Assembly (NCBI GenBank): GCA_947359465.1 | Contig: OX375876.1 | Coordinates: forward strand, 83,846,359 to 83,910,358 | DNA from: Metellina segmentata | Taxonomy: Eukaryota; Arthropoda; Arachnida; Araneae; Tetragnathidae | Direction of reading: 5' to 3' | DNA: 64,000 nt | Shown: positions 55,563 through 64,000 of the stretch, piece after piece | Layout of the letters: every line of letters begins with the position of its first letter | Position numbering within the stretch: the stretch's first letter is position 1 | Notes under the pieces: generated by a model | The model's database searches: none | What the model saw: only the letters and a program-made list of their open reading frames with translations | What the model was told of the DNA's origin: nothing | Position numbers and translations under genes: made by a program

Positions 55563-56771
55563 CACTGAAGAGCCAAAACATTAAGACCACCTACTCAATA
55601 ACGCGTTGCGCATCCTTTGGCCTGCAAAACAGCTGCAACTTGCCTGGGCATAGATGCCATAAGTTCTTGGTACATGGCTGGAGACAGGTTGTACCAAATG
55701 TCTAAACAGCGGTCAAGCAAAGTCGAGATATTCGGAAATGGTGGTGTTTGAGCTCTGAGCTGTCACTCCATGACACCCCAAATGTGCTCTCTCGGATTAA
55801 GATCCGGCGAGTTAGGTGGCCAGGACATTAAGTGGAATTCATCAGTATGCTCCTCGAACCACTTCAGCACAATTCGAGTGTTGTGACATGGGACGTTGTC
55901 CTGCTGGAAGATTCCATTTCCAGTTGGGAAGACAGGCGCCATGTAAGGGTGCAACTGATCCGCAATGATATTCAGATAGTTTGCAGCGCTCATGGTCTGT
56001 TCTACCACAACTACGCGCCCATGAGAACGTCCCCCAAAGCATAATACCGCCATCACCAGTCTATGTATGACCTGCTGCACAAGAGGGGAGCAACTGTTCG
56101 CCTGGCAGACGGTGTGCGTTGACACGACCATCGACGTGATGAATGAAAAATTGGGATTCATCTGACCAGGCAACTCTCTTCCACTCATCCATGGTCCAGT
56201 CTCGATGTTCCTGGGCCCACTGTAGGCGTAGTTGACGATGACGCTTGGTCAACAGAGGCACACGAGTGGGACGTTTGCTGCACAGTCCCATATCCAACAG
56301 TGTCCGTTGAACTGTGTGTTCCGAAACACTTGCGCTTGAATCTGCATTGTATTGGGCTGTCAGCTGAGCGACTGTCTCGCGGCGATTTTGCTTTACCATG
56401 CGGGACAGCCTCCGACGTCCTTTTTCTTTGATGCCGCTTGAACGATCAACACCTTGGCGTCTTCTGCTGCTGTCACCGTCATTTATCCACTTTGCATGAA
56501 TACTAACAACGGTTGATCTTGAACAACCTACCAGTCATGCAGTTTCGGTGATACTCATTCCGAGTCTTTGGGCCATTACGATCTGCTCTCTGTCAAATTC
56601 GCTTAGATCAGCAGTCTTTCCCATCACTCGCAAAATTAAGTGCAAGAATGATTACTTACCTTCTCCAGCAGCAGTTAAATACCATTCTCACTTAATCACA
56701 TGCCCTTCAGGTCATCCAGACGAGTTCATTGAAAAATGTGGGGATGGTCATAATGCTTTGGCTCGTCAATA
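55563..56771 (-). mobile_element. Tc1-like transposon (DD36E type), near full length
   Basis: Inverted ends of about 30 bp (CACTGAAGAGCCAAAACATT left; TATTGACGAGCCAAAGCATT from the right), flanked by TA at 55561-55562 and 56772-56773. 1209 bp with one transposase pseudogene. Confidence 0.88.
55595..56624 (-). pseudogene. Tc1-like transposase, nearly complete
   Basis: Starts MGKTADLSEFDREQIVMAQR with a helix-turn-helix, an in-frame stop after SITETA, then RRETVAQLTAQYNADSSASV, WSDESQFFIHH (first Asp), a frameshift near VMLWGTFSW, and GIFQQDNVPCHNTRIVLKWF (second Asp). SPDLNPREHIW follows, with the glutamate 36 residues after the second Asp. A stop follows GVME, then the tail ends AAVLQAKGCATRY at 55595. 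The catalytic triad is intact, but two stops and one frameshift disable it. Confidence 0.88.
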
Positions 56772-56787
56772 TACATATTTAATTTAA

Positions 56788-57736
56788 CTGGTCCAGAGAG
56801 TAAGTACCGTTTGCGCATATCTTCCGCGCATCTGACAGCACGAAGGTCGCTCATGCGTAGTTACATCCTTCAACTCGAGAACGAATTAGCATAGCCATTT
56901 TGTTTGGTTACGTTAATATTTAATGTCATTGTTTGCCGGTAATCATGTTTAAAACAATCGATCGGCCGCCAGCAGTGAAATAAGAGCAGTTATCAAGTTT
57001 TTGAATGCAAGAAATGTTCGACTTTGTGAAATTTATCGTGAGATAGGTGAGACTTACTGACAGAACGAGATGAGTGAAGGTATGGTGCGAAAGTGGGTTA
57101 GGTTGTTTAACGAAGGAAAGGAAAATGTCCACGATGAGAAGTGCAGTGGACGCCCGTCGTTGATCAGCGAAGAATTGGTGCGCTGCATCGACGAAAAAGT
57201 TCGTTCCAATAGACGATTCACGATTTTCTTTGATCAATGAATTTTCAAAACATTTCACGATCTTTATTACGCAAAATTGCGACTGAATAATTGCACTATA
57301 AAAAATTGTATTCACGATGGGTACCGAAAACACTAACGGAAGTTCAAAAACGGAAACGTATGGTAGTAGCGTTGGAGTTCTTGCAGCGTTATGCGACAGA
57401 AGGAAATCTTTTTTTGAAAAGCATTGTCACAGGCGATGAAACATGGATTTGTTACGAAACCCAAGAAAGCAAAGCCACCTCTTTCTTCAAGAAAAATCAT
57501 GTGCACCGTGTTTTGGGACTGTAACGGAATTTTGTTAGTTTATTTCACAGCTGGCGGGCCGATCGATTGTTTAAACAAGATTAACGACAAACAATGACTT
57601 CAAATATTAACGTAACCAAACAAAATGGTTAGGCTAATTCGTTCTCGAGTTGAAGGATGTAACTACGCATACCGCGACCTTCGTGCTGTCAGATGCGCGG
57701 GAGATATGCGCAAACGGTACTTACTTTCTAGACCAG
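56788..57736 (+). mobile_element. mariner-derived fold-back element with ~196-bp inverted arms
   Basis: Arms 56788-56983 and 57541-57736 are inverted copies with few differences. The left arm runs past the normal terminal repeat into the first transposase codons, so the right end is an inverted copy of the left end. Ends CTGGTCC / CTGGTCT. Confidence 0.8.
56946..57525 (+). pseudogene. mariner transposase relic
   Basis: Fragments in changing frames: MFKTIDRPPAVK, EMSEGMVRKWVRLFNEGKEN, then CSGRPSLISEELVR, SRWVPKTLTEVQKRKRM, IVTGDETWICYE with the first catalytic Asp, and IMCTVFWDCNGILLVYF. The second half of the gene is replaced by the inverted arm. Resembles the irritans/mauritiana mariner group. 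Confidence 0.82.
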
Positions 57737-57755
57737 CTATATATATATATATATA
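57737..57755. repeat. short (TA)n tract
   Basis: TA repeat between the mariner element and the Penelope-like palindrome. Confidence 0.8.
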
Positions 57756-60193
57756 ATTTCAAGAACACAAGAATTTCTAAAAAAATGTAACAAAAGTCTT
57801 AAAAAATAATAAAAAATGAAGAAATGGTGGATCATGGCGTCATCAGGGAGGAGCCTGACCCAAACAACATAAAATGGTGTTTTCTACTTATGAGCAGCAT
57901 TAGGCTGAAAAAATTGCTCATACACTCCCCCAAACACCACCAAAAATCAAGTAAAACAAAAACAAAACAAAATACCAAAACAGAGCAGGAACAGAACGAA
58001 ATGAAACCCGAAGCCGCAGCCGGGATATCAACAACAACAAGCCTAAAAATTACCACCAAATGCCATCAATTACACAATCTAACTTATATGCTAACATCAT
58101 ACCTCCGATGCAACAAGTCCAAAAAAAATAATTAAAATAAAAAAATAGTATGAAAATCCCCAGCCCCTATTCAAAAATATATTCGTAAATAGTAAAAAAT
58201 AAAATTGAAAAGCAATTCCCATGGCTCTGAGGAAATTACGAAAAATAATTATTCACGGGTTGTGTAGGTGTTGATATTAATAAATCTTTCAAAAATATTA
58301 TTAAAGAATGAATACGGGTATTTGTTATTGAGAAGTGTGTTTTTTAGATATTTACATTGTAATAAAAAGTTAGAATCAGAATTACAAATTTTTTTGAAAC
58401 GTACCAATTGACCAGCTATCGTGTTGTAGTATATTCTCTTAGAGATATTGGCGTCCCAAAATATTAATTTAATGACTGTAAATTTAAAATCGCTGCGTTT
58501 ATCATATACATTAATGTCAACTTTGCCGGATGAAACAGAAATTTTTATGTCTAGAAAATCAGTATTATTGTTATCCAGATTGGTTTTAATTAAAGAAAGT
58601 TCGTCTGGATAGATGGATTTCCAAATATTAGAAAAGTTGCTATTATTAAAAACAATTAAATCATCAATAAATCTAAAAGCAGTATTTATCTGAAGGCAAA
58701 AGTTTTTTTCAAAGTAATGAAGAAATAAATTAGCAAGAATGGAAGAAAAATTAGAACCTTGGGGTATACCCTTAACTTGAGTGTAAATATGCTCACCATT
58801 AAATATAAAATTATTAAAAATACAATAATTAACCAAAAATTCCCATTCCTCAAAATCCAGATCAATTAAGTTATTAAAATCATGATAGAAAAAGTTCAAA
58901 ACATCTCTCAATTTGTCCAGGGGTATGCTGGTAAAAAGGTCTTTAAAATCATAGGTCTGAATATCATTAATAATATTTTTATCCAAAAAATTCAAAACCT
59001 TGTTATTATCACATATAATCCAGGTAAAGCCTTCATCAAAAATGGCAGCAAGGATAATTTTTAAATATTTAAATAGTAGCAAGCCAGGTTTAATCATATA
59101 AGAGTTATTACCACAGGTGATGTAACGGAATTTAATAGGATTTTTGTGAAATTTAGGAATAACGGTAATATAAGGTAAAATTATGTGTTGATTGGAAATT
59201 TTAACTCTTTTATTTGAAGAAATGATTTTTTTAATAATGGTATTATAAGTAGATTTACAGAATTTATATGTATCTGAATTCTTAAGTTCAGCATCAAGTA
59301 AATTTAAATAAAGTTTTTTACAAATGAAAGCATAGTTACCTGATTAGTTTAATTAAAACCAATCTGGATAACAATAATACTGATTTTCTAGACATAAAAA
59401 TTTCTGTTTCATCCGGCAAAGTTGACATTAATGTATATGATAAACGCAGCGATTTTAAATTTACAGTCATTAAATTAATATTTTGGGACTCCAATATCTC
59501 TAAGAGAATATACTACAACACGATAGCTGGTCAATTGGTACGTTTCAAAAAAATTTGTAATTCTGATTCAACTTTTTATTACAATGTAAATATCTAAAAA
59601 ACACACTTCTCAATAACAAATACCCGTATTCATTCTTTAATAATATTTTTGAAAGATTTATTAATATCAACACCTACACAACCCGTGAATAATTATTTTT
59701 CGTAATTTCCTCAGAGCCATGGGAATTGCTTTTCAATTTTATTTTTTACTATTTACGAATATATTTTTGAATAGGGGCTGGGGATTTTCATACTATTTTT
59801 TTATTTTAATTATTTTTTTTGGACTTGTTGCATCGGAGGTATGATGTTAGCATATAAGTTAGATTGTGTAATTGATGGCATTTGGTGGTAATTTTTAGGC
59901 TTGTTGTTGTTGATATCCCGGCTGCGGCTTCGGGTTTCATTTCGTTCTGTTCCTGCTCTGTTTTGGTATTTTGTTTTGTTTTTGTTTTACTTGATTTTTG
60001 GTGGTGTTTGGGGGAGTGTATGAGCAATTTTTTCAGCCTAATGCTGCTCATAAGTAGAAAACACCATTTTATGTTGTTTGGGTCAGGCTCCTCCCTGATG
60101 ACGCCCTGATCCACCAACATTTCTTCATTTTTTATTATGTTTTAAGACTTTTGTTACATTTTTTTAGAAATTCTTGTGTACTTGAAATTATAT
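57751..60193 (-). mobile_element. Penelope-like retroelement in a 2.4-kb palindrome
   Basis: Arms 57751-58597 and 59348-60193 are almost exact reverse complements; I see only a few substitutions and small indels. They enclose a 750-bp unique centre. The minus-strand reading frame (59343-58249) crosses from the centre into the left arm. The right arm is an inverted copy of the 3' half of the same element. The outer edges lie in or near TA-rich simple repeats. Confidence 0.8.
58249..59343 (-). pseudogene. Penelope-type reverse transcriptase, 5'-truncated at the palindrome junction
   Basis: Open for 364 codons, with the first ATG at 59097. Upstream residues still read as RT fingers (HIILPYITVIPKFHKNPIKF). 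Core motifs: TYDFKDLFTSIPLDKL (motif A), KGIPQGSNFSSILANLFLHY (motif B), FRFIDDLIVFNN (motif C with the catalytic DD), then DNNNTDFLDIKISV. This set (YDF..L.T.IP, GIP.G.N, FIDD) is characteristic of Penelope-like elements. The GIY-YIG endonuclease expected after the RT is not seen. The frame stops at TTA 59344-59346 exactly where the inverted arm begins, so the N-terminus is lost by rearrangement. The RT part itself has no stops. The 103-104 residue frames in each arm (57824 plus, 60120 minus) are mirror images of each other. Confidence 0.8.
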
Positions 60194-60305
60194 TGCTTAC
60201 CATGCTAAGTCTGCAGCTTCAGCGCGCTTGCATGGGTAGTTTCGAGTTTCGGTTTCTGGCTAATGCACCCCGGCTGTTTGGTTATTTTTTGTTATTTTGT
60301 GTGAG

Positions 60306-60452
<147 letters not shown>

Positions 60453-61102
60453 CTGGTCGTTTCACGCCGTATACGCCATCGTCCATCTGTCCGATGTAGC
60501 ATAAAACGTGATTCATCGGGAAAAGCCACCTGTCGCCACTCTGTGGACGTCCAGTTGCGGTACTGGCGTGCAAATCCCAGTCTTCGTCGCCGATGAACTG
60601 CAGTCAGCATAGGTGCAATAATCAGGCGTCTGCTGCGTAGGCCCATGAACCATTGTTGAGGATACACTCTTGGTAGCCCCTTGGTTCATCTGTGCGGTCA
60701 GTTGCTCAACAGTTGCACGTCTATTCGCCCGAACGCATCTCCGTAGCCTTCGTTCTCCTCTGTCATCTATAGCCCGTGGTGCACCACATTTGCTGATTTT
60801 GGATAGTGCCATTTTGCCATGTACGGTATACTTTTACCACGGCGGCACGCGAACAGTTCACAAAATTAGCCGTTTCCGAAATGCTTCCACCCTTGGCCCG
60901 AAAGCTAATAATCATGCTCTTTTGGACGTCGGATAAATCGCTACATTTCTGCATTACGCCAACAGTTGAAATGCTTTCCGATGCCCTAGGACATCCTTTA
61001 TATACACTCCACTGCAATGTGCTGCCACCTGCCTTTTGTGATTGGTTATTTCACGTTGACGTCGAAAGTAGGTGGTGGTCACATTAATGTGACTGGACTG
61101 TG
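60453..61102 (-). mobile_element. Tc1-like element (family C), left end lost in microsatellite
   Basis: The right end CACAGTCCAGTCACATTAAT (minus strand) is flanked by TA at 61103-61104. The sequence parallels 28051-28749. The left part stops at the TA microsatellite. Confidence 0.87.
60455..60958 (-). pseudogene. Tc1-like transposase fragment (family C)
   Basis: MQKCSDLSDVQKSMIISFRA starts at about 60955. A frameshift after GTIQNQQ is followed by GAPRAIDDRGERRLRRCVRA, a small deletion at VSSTMVHG, then NWTSTEWRQVAFPDESRFML (first Asp; the usual Ser before it is Pro) and RIRRET, where the microsatellite begins. Confidence 0.82.
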
Positions 61103-61104
61103 TA

Positions 61105-62267
61105 ATTATATTTGAACATATTTTATGTTTAAGTCATTCAATTCGAGTAGGACAGTTTTAGCAAAAACGTTAGAAGACGCAAAGGTTATAAGACTTCTTA
61201 ATTTTCAGTACTCATACATAAATCTTTATCTTTAATTTTGAGAATATCACAATAGATTAAGAAATAGATTAAACATCACACACACATATTAACTAAAATT
61301 AACTATCTTTCGTAAACTTTCCTCATAAAAATATGTATAAATTTGTTTTTTTAATTTAAATGTTTTAATATAATATTCAAGATTTAAAATTTAAAAAATA
61401 ATAATGAAAGAAAAGGTAGAAAAACAAGGAAATCATGTCATTCGTTAATTAATTCCTTAAATATTTCAATGCAATTTATCAAATAAATACTCGTGTAACT
61501 AGCCATACCATGTTCAGCCTTAAATATGTTTCATTTTGACAATTCTTTATTGATTAGAGCTCTCAATAAATTAATTTTGCCAGCATACTACAAATGCTGT
61601 ATTCGTCTACTCAGTTTTTTGGGGAAAAGTTCTGGAAAACATAACTTTCCGTTACAAAGTTAAAAGAAAACAAACTTTCCGTTAGTAAAGTCGTCACCTT
61701 AATTCCTCAGATGAGAGGTTTGTGTATTTTTGAACATAAATTTGCAGACTGCAACGCACCTAGCCAATTCGCTTTCCCTCATACTCATCCATAAATAATT
61801 CTTTGTTTAAATTTTCTCCGGTAGAAAAATAATCTAAGCTTTTCTTTCGTTAAACAAGAGGCCGTAAGTTCACGGATCTGAACTACAAAATTGAGCTGCA
61901 TGTTTCGCTCCGCACACAAAAAAACAGTAAAAGTAATGGATTTCAGCCTCTTCAATAGAATAGTTAGGACACGGCTAACTGGATTGAAGAAAAATTTCTA
62001 GTAGCAGCTGTCAAGATTGAATTTTCTATACAGCTATGAGAGCTGTATTTCGGGCTGTAGTAACTACAATGTTTGTTTGGAGCGTTGCTGTTGAAAGCGA
62101 ATGTAAAAGACGTTTAATTATATTTTGAGAATTCCGTTCTATTTACACGTGAATGGACTTTTATAATATGTCCATCTTGACCATCTAACACTAACAGTTC
62201 TGTATGTTTACAATATTTTGTTTCATGAGAGGAAACTAGTCTTCTTTCTTTCATTAAGAAGCTATAA
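61105..62267. other. gene-free stretch
   Basis: AT-rich, nothing recognised. Confidence 0.45.
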
Positions 62268-62721
62268 AGCCCGGTGCACACATCCGTTTTCTCAACGTGC
62301 GGCGCCGCTGCGGCACCGAAGCCCAACTATGCACACATGACCGTGAAATGACGCCAGAACTCATTTCGCGCCATTTGCGATAAATATTCTATCGAAGAAA
62401 ACGTGTTTATTTTGCTTACTTGGTGTAAAGAAAGAATATTTTGAAACAAGATAGACGTTACTGGATTCAACCATTTATTAATTATTATTTATATTACATT
62501 GGTCTATGAAAACAAGGTACTTAAGAACGGAGACGCATGTGCGGCGACCGTGCGGCACCATGTGGAACTGCGGTACAAATTGCACGCAAGTTCGACGTAC
62601 GTCGCCCCTGCGGCGCTGAAGGCATGTGTGCACTGCTCCATTGGATCTAATGTATCTCAGACCGCACTTGCGTTGCGGCAGCGGCGCCGCTCGTTGAAAA
62701 ACCGAATGTGTTCACCGGGCC
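62268..62721. mobile_element. PIF/Harbinger-type MITE (family B)
   Basis: Ends AGCCCGGTGCACACATCCG and CACCGGGCC, target duplication TAA (62265-62267, 62722-62724). The open frame 62499-62783 is element sequence. Confidence 0.87.
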
Positions 62722-62724
62722 TAA

Positions 62725-63546
62725 TTCTCCAAGTCTTGTGTGAATGTTTTCGAGTAAAACTTTTCTCTGAGTGTCCACAATAAAATAGATTCGGTGGACA
62801 GTGCTTTGAGTGGATCTCCATCTTATTGCCTAGAATTTTAAAATACAGACAGCCGCTTCTAGAGGTTTTTCGTCAATCCAGTTAGCCATTGTTTAGAGGA
62901 TCCTTCATTTTGCTGATCGGTGAGTTACTTCAGTGACAAATTATTTTGCTTTCGGCAGACATCCGGATGATTTTGACTCTGTATACAACATCGATAACGG
63001 GAGAATTAATAGACTGTCGGGATGTTATTTTCATGAAAATATAAGTTTGAATACATTTCATTCATTGAGTAGGAAATTGTTTCAGAATTAATTTTTAATC
63101 AAAGGATTTTAATTAAAACACTGATCTAAATCGAAAAAGAACATTTTTCTTTTGACAAAACATAGATAGATTTAACATGGTCATCCCTTGTGGATTTTAT
63201 CGTTTACTTTTTAAAGGATTTTTAGATTAACATTTAAATTGTAGTAAAGAGTTCAACGAAAACGGAACATCTCAGTGAAATCCAATCATTTGTACAGAGT
63301 TTTCCAAACGCGTTCCCTTAAGAGGGTTCTAGATTATTGCAAAGGGGCTGATATTTAACACTCTTTCGTAATCTGAGCATTTGTTTGACATATTGCGGAA
63401 ACATTACACTTCACTTATTTTCCCGGAATCTTTTTAGCAAGACACGTGAAAGACAGTATAGAGTTGTCTACCAAAAAGGACTTCATGATAGAGTTGGGTT
63501 AAACTACTATTGTATTATAAGTTAGCTTTTGTGGTCAGATGACTTA
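62725..63546. other. gene-free stretch
   Basis: Nothing recognised. Confidence 0.45.
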
Positions 63547-63807
63547 GGCCCGGTGCACACATCCGATTTTTCAACGTGCGCCTCCGCTTCAGCACCGAAG
63601 CCCAACTATGCACACATAACCGTGAAATGACGCAATATCTCATTTCGCGCTATTTGCGATAAATATTCTATCGAAGAAAACGTGTTTATTTTGCTTAGTT
63701 GGTGCAAAAAAGTATATCTTGAAACAAAATAGACGTTACGGGATACAACCATTTATTAATTATTGTTTATACTGTGCATTTATTTATGAAAACAAGGTTC
63801 TTCAGAC
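63547..63807. mobile_element. family-B MITE, interrupted
   Basis: Left end GGCCCGGTGCACACATCCGA after TTA (63544-63546). Collinear with the family until GGTTCTTCAGA, where another element begins. Confidence 0.83.
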
Positions 63808-64000
63808 TAGGGATGCGACATCGATGCCGATATTTTTTTAAATACATCGATGTATTTAACATCGATGTATTGGGGTCGATGTTTTGGTAACATCGATGTT
63901 TATACATGTCGATGTTTTTTTGTTATCGATGTTTTATTTTTAAATGAAAAAAGTACCGTTATAAAAATTTTAAGAATATCCAAGTAGCATAATTTTCATA
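63808..64000. mobile_element. probable hAT-like element, start only
   Basis: Interrupts the MITE with TAGGGATGCGACATCGATGC, followed by repeated CATCGATGT subterminal motifs at 63845-63930. This looks like a hAT end with clustered binding motifs. The other end is outside the window. Confidence 0.45.

Noticed and set aside
60085..60115. CTGATGA core in the Penelope arm as a possible hammerhead ribozyme
   Set aside because: Penelope-like elements can carry hammerheads, but the GAAA box and paired stems are not present at the right distance.
57824..60120. 103/104-residue proteins in both Penelope arms, seemingly a duplicated gene
   Set aside because: They are the same arm sequence read on opposite strands, antisense to the RT in the left arm, and low-complexity (K/T/Q rich). 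No domain.

Overview
This is animal nuclear DNA: AT-rich, gene-poor and crowded with transposable elements. It contains four spliced exons of one protein-coding gene, and no prokaryotic, CRISPR, rRNA or canonical tRNA features. The DNA transposon mix (several Tc1/mariner families, PIF/Harbinger MITEs, Helitrons, hAT, piggyBac), the tRNA-derived SINEs and the channel type point to an arthropod. The Tc1 transposase flavours look to me most like those of spiders, but that is an impression from memory.

The only host gene I can support is a cyclic nucleotide-gated (CNG) cation channel on the + strand. Its exons are 10977-11123, 14631-15216, 30193-30489 and 50716-50774. The three introns between them have GT/AG borders, phases 1, 2 and 2, and a reading frame that joins without a gap. 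The visible 358 residues cover the N-terminus, S1 to S5, the pore (TTIGD filter) and S6. The C-linker and cyclic-nucleotide-binding domain must lie beyond the window. The second and third introns are about 15.0 and 20.2 kb. Everything from 50775 to 64000 is probably the next intron.

Layout: 1-10976 holds a 218-bp MITE, an internally deleted Tc1, two old SINEs, a Helitron, a TTAA-type MITE and a 130-bp near-perfect palindrome. Intron 1 carries a decayed Tc1 at 11604-13017. Intron 2 carries a Harbinger MITE 40 bp after the splice donor, a piggyBac relic with a Helitron inside it, a 3-kb fold-back, three more Helitron copies (two head to tail) and a deleted Tc1-like element. Intron 3 carries a head-to-head SINE pair with intact target duplications, a MITE with a 6-bp duplication, a 1.5-kb Helitron with internal tandem repeats, a deleted mariner, a Harbinger element with nested MITE, a MITE cluster, and a hAT element (8-bp duplication) containing a SINE. 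Downstream of exon 50716-50774 lie three further Tc1/mariner relics, a Penelope-like reverse-transcriptase element inside a 2.4-kb almost perfect palindrome, and MITEs to the end.

No multi-gene system is visible. The points of interest are structural: how the elements are nested, inverted and internally deleted, and what the large inverted repeats might do inside the long CNG pre-mRNA.
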